The notes below the pieces were generated by a model. It was not told the DNA's origin and searched no databases. It worked only from the letters and a program-made list of their open reading frames with translations. A DNA stretch of 61,017 nt from an uncultured Lachnospiraceae bacterium (GTDB lineage: Bacteria; Bacillota; Clostridia; Lachnospirales; Lachnospiraceae), in NCBI GenBank assembly GCA_910584725.1, contig CAJUBE010000027.1, forward strand, positions 1-61,017. The letters are read 5' to 3'. The stretch's first letter is position 1, and every line of letters starts with the position of its first letter. Positions 44,345 through 52,375 of this stretch are shown here, in pieces. A program made the position numbers and the translations under genes.

Positions 44345-44656
44345 TGAAGTATATATTGTTATTGAAGCGGATTCACCATCATGCAAATTTTTGAAAAATC
44401 GATTACACTGCTCCGTAAAATGTTAGAACAATCCCTTGAATAAGTTTTTGTGACAGAGAGCAAGCGGAGGCTTTGCCTTTTGAAATCCCCGTAAAACGGA
44501 AACTTTCTGTAGAATTTTACGCCAGACAGCCTGTTTGTGGAGAGGTTAAAGGAGACATTAAATATCCATATGGAACATGGAAGCAATGGAGGTGATGATT
44601 GTTTCCATGTTTTCTTTTTTCAAGATTTATAAATTTTTATGAAAATTTTGCTGGAA
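44345..44656. other. AT-rich region with a possible gene remnant
   Basis: No complete gene is visible. A frame without a start, 44440-44586, reads QAEALPFEIPVKRKLSVEFY and ends YPYGTWKQWR. It may be the tail of a lost gene. A short frame, MQIFEKSITLLRKMLEQSLE, lies at about 44,382-44,444. Confidence 0.3.
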
Positions 44657-44688
44657 TGACAGTATATGTCATGGGTGTATATTATAAT
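44657..44688 (+). promoter_or_regulatory. TGACA-N5-TGTCA site with consensus -10, pointing right
   Basis: TGACA (44657-44661) and TGTCA (44667-44671) are followed by TATAAT (44683-44688), 26 bp after the first T. The same spacing occurs at 55,753. A transcript from here would be antisense to the XRE gene and could continue to the operon at 45,229. Confidence 0.55.
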
Positions 44689-44692
44689 TCTA

Positions 44693-44911
44693 TTAAATGT
44701 CGGTCGGATCCTCGGATTGTTCAAATAATTCGCCGATGGGGACATTCAGGATCCGGCTGAGCTTGTCAAGAATTTCGAAGCGGATGCTGGAAGTCTCGTT
44801 CTCAACGATGTTTTTGAAATTACGGTAACTCATCATATCCATCTGCTTGTAAAGCCAGTATTTTGTGTGTTCCTGTTCTTCTAAGATATCGAGAATGCGT
44901 AAACGTACCAT
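44693..44911 (-). CDS. Small XRE family regulator
   Basis: The 72-residue protein is essentially one Cro/C1-type HTH domain (YWLYKQMDMMSYRNFKNIVE, then LDKLSRILNVPIGELFEQ). GGGAGG precedes its ATG, and TATAAT lies at 44931-44936 on the minus strand. It is divergent from the nine-gene operon, with 317 bp between the starts, and is a candidate repressor of it. Confidence 0.85.
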   Translation of the reverse strand: MVRLRILDILEEQEHTKYWLYKQMDMMSYRNFKNIVENETSSIRFEILDKLSRILNVPIGELFEQSEDPTDI

Positions 44912-45105
44912 GTGAAATCCTCCCTATCGGATTATATCAATTATGTGACTCAAAAACAGCGTTCTTGAAAGCAATATATAGTTGCATATCATATTTAAAC
45001 GCTATATAATATGATTGTCTGATTTTAGAAAAATAAATAGAGAATTTGGTTTTGTAGTATAGAAATTCATAAATTTATAGAACGCGAAGTGTTTGTTGAC
45101 GGATA
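44912..45105. other. AT-rich upstream region of the operon
   Basis: There is no gene here. It contains the XRE promoter (-10 at 44931-44936 on minus) and AT-rich DNA leading to the operon promoter. Confidence 0.5.
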
Positions 45106-45134
45106 TTGACACAATATACTGGCATTTATAAAAT
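45106..45134 (+). promoter_or_regulatory. Consensus promoter of the nine-gene operon
   Basis: TTGACA (45106-45111) and TAAAAT (45129-45134) are separated by 17 bp. Transcription would begin near 45,141, leaving a leader of about 88 bases. Confidence 0.8.
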
Positions 45135-45228
45135 TGAAATATATAATTTGTGTTAAAGAGACAGAATATAGTGCCGAAAGATTTTAAGAACAGAAAATAT
45201 AAGTTTAAACGGATGGAAAGGGTAAAGT

Positions 45229-45645
45229 GTGGCAAGCAGAGAAATAGCGTTACTGAAAGAGCATATAGATGAACGTCTGGATGCCATAGAAAATATGATA
45301 AATCTTTCCTTGGTATCTTCTGTGATAAATATGATGGATGAGACCGTCCACACAGAATACAAAGAAGTGTCGGAAATAGAAGATTTAGCGGATGTATTAA
45401 GTCAATATGAGGCTTGCCTGGATAAAATAGAAAGATTTGGTGATAAGATAGCCATATATATTCTGAGTCAGGAATCCATGAATATATCAAAAGTGCGCTT
45501 ATTATTGGAAGTGGTGTTAGACATAGATTCAGAAATTATACCAATATTTGTATTTGAGAAATTAAACGGAATGCAGAGAAGAAAGCTGTTGGAAGAACGG
45601 ATATCGTTCTGTGTACAGGATAAAGAATTATACATTACAGGATAG
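45229..45645 (+). CDS. Small unrecognised protein, first gene of the operon
   Basis: This 138-residue protein is predicted helical, acidic and soluble, without a signal peptide. The N-terminal 35 residues (LKEHIDERLDAIENMINLSL) could form a coiled coil, and the C-terminal part is more globular (ISKVRLLLEVVLDIDSEIIP). The start is GTG 45229 with GGAAAGGG upstream. The ATPase gene begins 10 bp after its stop. I do not recognise the family; co-translation suggests it is a partner of the ATPase. Confidence 0.7.
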   Translation: MASREIALLKEHIDERLDAIENMINLSLVSSVINMMDETVHTEYKEVSEIEDLADVLSQYEACLDKIERFGDKIAIYILSQESMNISKVRLLLEVVLDIDSEIIPIFVFEKLNGMQRRKLLEERISFCVQDKELYITG

Positions 45646-45655
45646 GAGAGTGATT

Positions 45656-48616
45656 ATGGGAAACGAAGTAAACACAGTGCTAGCACAGTCGCGCGAGATT
45701 GTAGAGTTGTTTCAGAATCTGCAGGCGGTGGATTCCAGTTTGCAGGTACATACGGTAACTGATCTTGACTTTCCGCCAAATGGCAGACTGAGAAATAACG
45801 AAGTTTGCTTTTACAGGATAAATCAACTGGCATTTGACGAGGATTATCCGCACAGGGAGGCGTTTGAGAATGTTCTCTCATCCATGAATGACGATTCCTT
45901 TAATTTTGTTTATGTGCTGACAGGGACAAAACGGGGAATTGAACTTTGCATAGGCGTGGTAGAGAACCAGAATGAGAATAAGCCGGTTCTGGGAAAGAAA
46001 TTATCTGCGGTTAATTATGGAAAGATCATAGCAAATGTATTTACTGGAAACTTTGGTGGAAGCAGTCTGGAAAAGCTAAAAGCGAAAGAGCTGGATCAGC
46101 TTGTGGGGAGCGGTATTGAAAAATATGAGAATGCGGGGGCAATCCTTGGGATTCCGGCTGTCAATGAGAAAGAGGCGGGAGAAAAGTATGATTTTCAGGG
46201 AATTGATAGGCTGATTAACAGCATGCTGGGATTGGAGTGGCGTCTTGTAGTTGTATGCGAGCCCGTTTCCAAGCAGAAGATCATGGCAATCCGAGAAAAT
46301 GTTTATGAACTTTATAATCGTCTGTCGGTCTGGTCAAAGCGGACGGTACAGCATTCTGTGAATGATTCGACGGGCATTAATTTTGGGGAAAACGCGAGTG
46401 ATTCTAAGAGTGAGAGTATAGGTTATAATACGAGCAAGACGAAGACGCAAACCCATGGAACCGAAAGCAATAGCAGGGGTACGCAGAATCAGACCGGCAG
46501 ATCAGAGTCGCATGATAAAAGCCATTCCACGGGTACTAATAAAGGCGCTAGCTTTACGAAGGGTTCTTCTGACTCCGTGACCATAGAGATAGCCAACAAG
46601 CATGCGGAAGAAATCATGCAGTATATCAGTGAGGATTTGCTGGAAAGATTAAAGGCGGGTTTCAGCAAGGGATTGTTTCAGACTTCTATTTACTATATGG
46701 CAAAGGAGCCGACCGATGCCTACCGTTTAAAAGCGGCGATCATGTCCCTGTTCCAGGGAAATAAAGCGGCATACAGTCCGCTGCTTGCACAGGATATCGA
46801 CCTCGCAAGGGAAAAGAATTACGATATTCTGCGCACTTATCAGAGCCAGTATTTTTCGGAGAGATATGCCACAGAAGATGCGTTGATGCTACTAGGGCGA
46901 CCTTTTGACGGGAATAGGATTGGGTTAAACACATATTTGACAACAGAGGAAATCAGTCTGATTGCTGGATTGCCCCAGAAGGAAGTGCCGGGGCTGTCGC
47001 TCAAGGAAGGTGTGGAATTTGGCCTGAATGAAGATGAGATTGACCAGGAAGAATCGATTCATCTGGGACAGATGATGCAACGGGGAAGAAAATTGGAAAT
47101 TCCGTTTTATCTGGCGAAGGATAGTATGGCGAAGCATACTTTTATTGCAGGGGTAACAGGAAGCGGAAAAACGACGACCTGCCACAATCTTTTGTCTGAG
47201 GCGGATACGCCGTTTCTCGTCATTGAACCAGCGAAAACGGAATATAGAACGCTGATACAAAATGACAGGGATATCACGGTGTTTACTTTGGGGAATGAAA
47301 CGGTTGCGCCGTTTCGGATCAATCCTTTTGAACTGATAGAGGGGGAGATCATTTCTGCCCATGTGGATATGCTGAAGGCAACCTTTACCTCGGCATTTCC
47401 GATGGAGGCGTCCATGCCGCAGCTTTTGGAAGAGGCAATTTATAAATGCTATAAGGATAAGGGATGGGATGTCAATACCAACCAATATACAGATGAAAAA
47501 AAAGGAAACCCTTTTGCACCGGGGACGGACAGTTTCCCAATTATGTCTGATTTGCTGCATGTGATGGAGGAAATTGTAAAAGAAAAGCATTTCAGTCCAC
47601 AGATGGAGGCGGATTATAGGGGGTCGCTGGTGAGCAGACTTTCGAATTTGACAGTCGGATCAAAGGGAGCTATGCTGAATTGTCAGAGCTCTACGGATTT
47701 TCGTTATATAGCGCACAACAACGTGATCTTGGAAATGGAGGAGTTGAAATCGCCCGAGGACAAGGCCCTGTTTATGGGATTTATACTCAGCAGACTTTCA
47801 GCGGTGATCAAGAATGAGCATCGGAAGAACCACGGTTTTAGGCATTTGACACTGGTGGAGGAGGCGCACAGGCTGCTTTCTAAGGTAGAGTACGGCGACA
47901 GCGGGGCTAAGAAGGGCGCGGTGGAGACCTTTACGGATCTGCTGGCGGAGGTGCGAAAATATGGGGAAGGACTGATCATTGTTGATCAGATTCCCAATAA
48001 ATTAGCGCCGGAGGTTTTGAAAAATACAAATACCAAAATCATCCATAAAATACTGGCGAGGGACGATAAGGAGGTGGTAGGGGATACCATGCTGATGGAT
48101 GATAAGCAGAAAGAATATCTTTCCGCGTTGGCAGTCGGGGAGGCAATCGTATTTTCCGAGCAGACGGACAAGCCTGTGCATGTGAAAATCAGCCGCAAAA
48201 CAGATACCAATGAGCAGCAGATTGAGGATGGTTTGGTGAGAGAACGTTTTGAGGAAAAGCGGGAGCAGTTGGGGAGCTGTTATCAGAATCGGGAGATTAT
48301 GGCACTGTATCCACAGTTCGATTTGTTGGCGTATGAGTTGGCTCATTCCCGTATTGACAGGGAACAGTGTAACGCCATGAGAGAAGCCGTAAATCATCAG
48401 GCACAGAAGAGCGGAAAAGAGAAAATGGTAGTTTGGGAAGTGCTTATAAAACAGAGAGAAAGCTTTTCCGGGAAAGCCATGAAAAGTTCGGTGGATCAGA
48501 ATGTAAGGATTTTAGAATTGACAGCATTTTTTACCACGGAATTTGAAAACCTGGATTTTACCACTGATGATATGCGTAACAATTATGCAAAGTCGATACA
48601 GAGCTACTTAGGATAA
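45656..48616 (+). CDS. HerA/VirB4-like ATPase with Ser/Thr-rich linker
   Basis: The 986-residue protein has a unique N-terminal domain (about residues 1-240), a low-complexity Ser/Thr/Gly/Asn/His-rich linker (about 242-305), and a C-terminal ATPase of the HerA/FtsK class (DUF87/DUF853-like). Walker A is GVTGSGKTTT (about 497-506), followed by FLVIEPAKTEYRTL. Walker B is LTLVEEAHRLL (about 731), and a sensor-like stretch is LIIVDQIPNKLAPEVLKNTN. Such ATPases form hexamers that pump DNA or proteins. No nuclease domain or partner (NurA, relaxase) is nearby. ATG 45656 follows AGGAGAG. It is the largest protein of the operon and probably its motor. Confidence 0.85.
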   Translation: MGNEVNTVLAQSREIVELFQNLQAVDSSLQVHTVTDLDFPPNGRLRNNEVCFYRINQLAFDEDYPHREAFENVLSSMNDDSFNFVYVLTGTKRGIELCIGVVENQNENKPVLGKKLSAVNYGKIIANVFTGNFGGSSLEKLKAKELDQLVGSGIEKYENAGAILGIPAVNEKEAGEKYDFQGIDRLINSMLGLEWRLVVVCEPVSKQKIMAIRENVYELYNRLSVWSKRTVQHSVNDSTGINFGENASDSKSESIGYNTSKTKTQTHGTESNSRGTQNQTGRSESHDKSHSTGTNKGASFTKGSSDSVTIEIANKHAEEIMQYISEDLLERLKAGFSKGLFQTSIYYMAKEPTDAYRLKAAIMSLFQGNKAAYSPLLAQDIDLAREKNYDILRTYQSQYFSERYATEDALMLLGRPFDGNRIGLNTYLTTEEISLIAGLPQKEVPGLSLKEGVEFGLNEDEIDQEESIHLGQMMQRGRKLEIPFYLAKDSMAKHTFIAGVTGSGKTTTCHNLLSEADTPFLVIEPAKTEYRTLIQNDRDITVFTLGNETVAPFRINPFELIEGEIISAHVDMLKATFTSAFPMEASMPQLLEEAIYKCYKDKGWDVNTNQYTDEKKGNPFAPGTDSFPIMSDLLHVMEEIVKEKHFSPQMEADYRGSLVSRLSNLTVGSKGAMLNCQSSTDFRYIAHNNVILEMEELKSPEDKALFMGFILSRLSAVIKNEHRKNHGFRHLTLVEEAHRLLSKVEYGDSGAKKGAVETFTDLLAEVRKYGEGLIIVDQIPNKLAPEVLKNTNTKIIHKILARDDKEVVGDTMLMDDKQKEYLSALAVGEAIVFSEQTDKPVHVKISRKTDTNEQQIEDGLVRERFEEKREQLGSCYQNREIMALYPQFDLLAYELAHSRIDREQCNAMREAVNHQAQKSGKEKMVVWEVLIKQRESFSGKAMKSSVDQNVRILELTAFFTTEFENLDFTTDDMRNNYAKSIQSYLG

Positions 48617-48629
48617 GGGGGACTTAAAG

Positions 48630-49256
48630 ATGTTAGGAGCAATTATTGCAGGAATAGCAGGAGCAGTAGGGTCCATCGCGACAGCAGCAGTTTCGGTTGT
48701 AAAGTCGTTGGCTGTTGTTGGAATGGCAGTTGAGGGATTGAAAAGTATAGGAAAGGTGCTGGTTAATCTGGCAAAATCGCTGGGATTGATCAAACCGCAG
48801 ATGCAGGTGGATGAACTGGGAGATAAGGCGATACAGAGCGGCTATGATCCCGAGCAGTATGATACCTATAATGATTATGTAAAAGCGGTGGAAAGTTTCA
48901 ATCTGGATCCGGAAAAATCCAAGACGATTTCGGAAGAAGAAAAGATAAAAAAAGGAATGGAGCTGGCAACGGGTGTGATGATTGAAAAATATAAGGACAG
49001 CCCGATGGAAAAATTCTGTGTGGAGATTGGAAACAGGCCAGACTTTTTTAACGAGGGCGTTTTAAAAGGGGTCGGGGAGCTGGTTGTATCAGATGAGAAT
49101 GTGATTTCTGATTTTACTAGCTTTTTAGATGGTACGTTAAAGAATGATGATAAACTGGAAGACATCAGTGGAAAGCTGGCAGATTTATATAAAGCCGGGA
49201 ATCCGGGAGTCAGTGACGGAGAGGCACTGGATGCTGTTTTTGGGGCGCGTAAATAA
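48630..49256 (+). CDS. Protein with hydrophobic Ala/Gly-rich N-terminus
   Basis: The 208-residue protein starts with about 50 hydrophobic, Ala/Gly/Val-rich residues (LGAIIAGIAGAVGSIATAAV, then VVKSLAVVGMAVEGL). This stretch could insert in a membrane or form a helical hairpin. The acidic remainder is helical and soluble (YDPEQYDTYNDYVKAVESF and later FLDGTLKNDDKLEDISGK). The N-terminus recalls pore-forming or membrane-seeding proteins, but I find no family match. AAGGGGGAC precedes the ATG. Confidence 0.7.
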   Translation: MLGAIIAGIAGAVGSIATAAVSVVKSLAVVGMAVEGLKSIGKVLVNLAKSLGLIKPQMQVDELGDKAIQSGYDPEQYDTYNDYVKAVESFNLDPEKSKTISEEEKIKKGMELATGVMIEKYKDSPMEKFCVEIGNRPDFFNEGVLKGVGELVVSDENVISDFTSFLDGTLKNDDKLEDISGKLADLYKAGNPGVSDGEALDAVFGARK

Positions 49257-49273
49257 GTTTGTGGAGGAAGAAC

Positions 49274-49738
49274 ATGCAAGAATTTTATGTGATTGTTGGC
49301 AGGGAAGCGCTTTATCTGTATGAAAAAGAAGGAACGGCATACAGCAGACAGTACATACAGGGAAAGCCGGAATTTCGATATCAGGTTAATCAGGTAAAAA
49401 TTGATATAGAGCGGCTGGTGAAATTATTAGCGGACGAGTATAATTTAGATAACTATTCGGATATGCAGTTTATGCTGATTGAAAACGCAGATGCGGTAGT
49501 CACTGAGGCAGTCTGCAGAGGTTTTGAAGGGTATCTGTCTAAACGCTGTCCGCTGGATGCTGTGATGCCGGTTGCCATGAAGAAATTGATAGCGGAGGGC
49601 ATGCCTCTGCTCGAAGAATTTGGTGTCAATTTTGACGGTGTGAATTACAGGCAGGATAACAGTGGGGTGCGGAAATCGGATTTTAGTCTTTTAGGATATA
49701 CGCTGCAGGCGGACGATTTTATGAGGTACGTAGGATGA
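49274..49738 (+). CDS. Unrecognised protein, paralogue of the next gene's N-terminal domain
   Basis: The 154-residue alpha/beta protein begins YVIVGREALYLYEKEGTAY. It aligns with the N-terminal 160 residues of the following protein: LADEYNLDNYSDMQFMLIE here matches IKEYYNIEQYSDLRMEISV there, and the hydrophobic pattern continues. It lacks the coiled coil and the C-terminal barrel of that protein. GGAGG precedes ATG 49274. The fold is not known to me. Confidence 0.7.
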   Translation: MQEFYVIVGREALYLYEKEGTAYSRQYIQGKPEFRYQVNQVKIDIERLVKLLADEYNLDNYSDMQFMLIENADAVVTEAVCRGFEGYLSKRCPLDAVMPVAMKKLIAEGMPLLEEFGVNFDGVNYRQDNSGVRKSDFSLLGYTLQADDFMRYVG

Positions 49739-49748
49739 AGGAGGGGAC

Positions 49749-50819
49749 ATGGACTACCGGGTTTTGATATTGATGGCGAAGGACAGGCTGGCGGCGATTG
49801 ATATTGACGGGGATGATGTACCGGATGCGGTCAGCCTAGACGGAAACGATATGATGACTTATACGTCGGAGGCGCAGATCAAAGCGTTCTGTGACTACAT
49901 CAAAGAATATTACAATATAGAGCAATATTCTGATCTCAGGATGGAAATTTCCGTCCTGAGATTTGATGCTGCCATGGAAGATGCATTTGTGCTGTTGAGC
50001 TTACTTCAGGAAGGGGGATCTGAGGCATGTAATCTGGTGCGTGTGGAAAAGCTGCTTCCCTGGGTTGCGATGAAGGAGGGTTTGCTTAAGGCGGGTACCG
50101 CTGTACAGATAAAGACATTTGGTCTGATTTACACGGTGACGCTGAGTAGGGGTATGGTGCTGCAGTGCAGTCAGGGAAAGGCGGGTGAAGAGCATCCATT
50201 TGATTTCCCGAAAGAGAAATTTGCAGAATATTTTCATTTAGATAAAGATATTCTGCTTGACTATGAGGAAGAGAAGAGAGAATGGCAGAAAAAAATGAAC
50301 GATGCGCTGCAGGTGAAGGAAAAACGGATTGGAGAGCTGGAAAAACAGTTGCAGGCGGTACAGAAACAGGTGGAAAATGCGGAGGAGGATCTGACGGAAA
50401 GCCGACGCATTTTAAGTGAGAAGCAAAGTAATGCGAACAGGCGGATTTGCTATTTAAAATGTGCGGATAAAGAAAAGGATAAAATCTATTCAGATGCAAA
50501 ATGTAGATATATAAAATACAGTATAAGACATTATTTTGGTACGGGTGTGGTTGTTTCAAAGGGTACAAAGATAGCGGAAGCGAGTGTGTCAAATGATTTG
50601 GGAATTTATGGTGGTGTGATGGATATATTGAGTCTAACGTTAAGTGCTAAGCAAGCATCTTTTTCAGACTTTAATATCAAGGCGGAAACAGCCGGTCGTT
50701 TGTTCTGGTTAAACGAGAAAGTGCCAGAGAATATTGCCTACGGTGAGGCGATTGCGGTGATCGGGAATGAGTCGGATACCAAAGCGGATGCTATGAAGTG
50801 GTATAAAGAAAATACATAA
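49749..50819 (+). CDS. Three-part protein: paralogous N-domain, coiled coil, lipoyl-like barrel
   Basis: The 356-residue protein has an N-terminal domain related to the preceding gene (about residues 1-165), a coiled coil (about 172-235, KEKRIGELEKQLQAVQKQVE) and a C-terminal beta domain (about 255-345). The C-terminal sequence IKAETAGRLFWLN...GEAIAVIGNE has the pattern of a barrel-sandwich hybrid, as in biotinyl/lipoyl or membrane-fusion adaptor domains, but without a lysine at the usual modified position. A structural adaptor role is inferred. GGAGGGGAC precedes the ATG. Confidence 0.7.
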   Translation: MDYRVLILMAKDRLAAIDIDGDDVPDAVSLDGNDMMTYTSEAQIKAFCDYIKEYYNIEQYSDLRMEISVLRFDAAMEDAFVLLSLLQEGGSEACNLVRVEKLLPWVAMKEGLLKAGTAVQIKTFGLIYTVTLSRGMVLQCSQGKAGEEHPFDFPKEKFAEYFHLDKDILLDYEEEKREWQKKMNDALQVKEKRIGELEKQLQAVQKQVENAEEDLTESRRILSEKQSNANRRICYLKCADKEKDKIYSDAKCRYIKYSIRHYFGTGVVVSKGTKIAEASVSNDLGIYGGVMDILSLTLSAKQASFSDFNIKAETAGRLFWLNEKVPENIAYGEAIAVIGNESDTKADAMKWYKENT

Positions 50820-50834
50820 GGAGGATATGGACAG

Positions 50835-52355
50835 ATGAAAAAGGGAAGCACATGTCCCGTGTGTGGAAAGGAACAGACGGAGGAACGATATTTCTGTGCG
50901 GAATGCGGCTCCTTTCTGGACAGGGATAGTTTTGAAAATAAAGAATTGTATGGATTGGCGGAAATCAAGGTCAAACGGATTTTGGAAAATCTGAAATATA
51001 CGCCCCACAGCAAAATCATCTGGAGCGATATGGTTGATCTTTATACCCGGAAGGTGGAGACATACAGGGCATTGACGATGCTGCCGGAAATGAAGGGGCG
51101 TGTGGCGGTGGATCTGCCGGAGAAAATGGAGCATTTTCTGAGGCTTTGCAGAGAACCTGAGTTCCAGATTGCTTTTGTTGGGACGATCAAGACGGGAAAG
51201 TCCACATTGATCAATGCGCTGCTTGGGCACAATTACGCTTCCATGGCGGTTACGCCAGAGACGGCGGCACTGACGAAGTTTCGGAGCAGCCAGCAGGATT
51301 ATGTGGATGTAACCTTTTACAGTGCGCAGGAGTGGAAGAGACTGTGGGATTCCAGAACTTCTGCGGCGGATGCCTTTATGAGGGAATATAAGGAGCTTTG
51401 TGCGGAGTCTGAAAAAGAGAACTGGGTGGGACATGCACCAATTCATAAAGAACTGGCAAATGAGGAGATTGAGAGAGAACTGGCGAAGTGGTCTTCCTCA
51501 AGGAGCGCAGTACACTATTTCGTGAAGGAAATTGAGGTGGGGATATCTTCCCTCCCGGCAGATTTCCCGAAACAGGTCGTATTTGTGGATACACCGGGAT
51601 TGTCGGATCCTGTGGCATACCGCTCGGAGATTACGAAACAGTATATCAGAAACGCGAATGCTGTTTTTGTTTGCGTGGAGGCGCAGAAGCTGCAGATGGA
51701 AGAGATTAATACGATTTCTTCTGTTTTCTCGTTCTCTTCCCACAATAAAAGTAAGGTGCATGTCATTGCTTCTAAATGGGATAAGCTGAATGACCCGATA
51801 GTGGATTGGAAGAAGGAAAAAGAGTGGATGAAAAAGCAATTGGTGGGAAAAGGTTTTTTTGATTCTAAAGAGATGGCGGAGACAAACATTATGCATTCGG
51901 CGGCCTATATTTTTAATCTGTGCCGTGATTATGGAAAATTAGATAAGAATGGGAAAAAACCACTTTTCCAGTTTGCCATTGCGATGGATATGGATTTGGA
52001 GAATTTGAAAGGGTGTTTGCCTAAAATGATGGAGCTGACTAATATCAGCAATATCGAAAAGGTAATCAAAGAAAAACTGGTTAGGAATTATCAGACATTG
52101 TTGTGTCAGGATATCGAAAAGGCGTATAAAGATATTCATTATGAGTTAAAGCGTTTTGCGTCAGAGCAAAAGAGAGAGACAGGAGAAATTATCGAGGCTT
52201 CGTATGCCGACATGCAGGAGGTAGAAAAAAAGCTGGAGGAACAGAAACGAAATTACGAAGAGGTGCAGAGGAGCAGGGAGCAGCTGACGAAGATATTACA
52301 TATGGTAGAGGAAAATACCAGAAAACGGTTGGATCAGTTTTTGGCATTGCAATAA
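50835..52355 (+). CDS. Dynamin-like GTPase with N-terminal zinc ribbon
   Basis: The 506-residue protein begins with a zinc ribbon (CPVCGKEQTEERYFCAECG, Cys at about 7, 10, 21, 24). A dynamin-type GTPase domain follows: G1 GTIKTGKSTLINAL (about 116), conserved Thr in the TPETAALT switch, G3 DTPGLSD (about 252) and G4 ASKWD (about 313). A helical region follows, ending in a coiled coil (about 430-500). There is no obvious transmembrane paddle, so membrane contact, if any, would use partners. Bacterial dynamins remodel or protect membranes and some act in phage defence. ATG 50835 follows AAGGAGG. Confidence 0.88.
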   Translation: MKKGSTCPVCGKEQTEERYFCAECGSFLDRDSFENKELYGLAEIKVKRILENLKYTPHSKIIWSDMVDLYTRKVETYRALTMLPEMKGRVAVDLPEKMEHFLRLCREPEFQIAFVGTIKTGKSTLINALLGHNYASMAVTPETAALTKFRSSQQDYVDVTFYSAQEWKRLWDSRTSAADAFMREYKELCAESEKENWVGHAPIHKELANEEIERELAKWSSSRSAVHYFVKEIEVGISSLPADFPKQVVFVDTPGLSDPVAYRSEITKQYIRNANAVFVCVEAQKLQMEEINTISSVFSFSSHNKSKVHVIASKWDKLNDPIVDWKKEKEWMKKQLVGKGFFDSKEMAETNIMHSAAYIFNLCRDYGKLDKNGKKPLFQFAIAMDMDLENLKGCLPKMMELTNISNIEKVIKEKLVRNYQTLLCQDIEKAYKDIHYELKRFASEQKRETGEIIEASYADMQEVEKKLEEQKRNYEEVQRSREQLTKILHMVEENTRKRLDQFLALQ

Positions 52356-52375
52356 AAGATGGGAGAAATTCTTAC

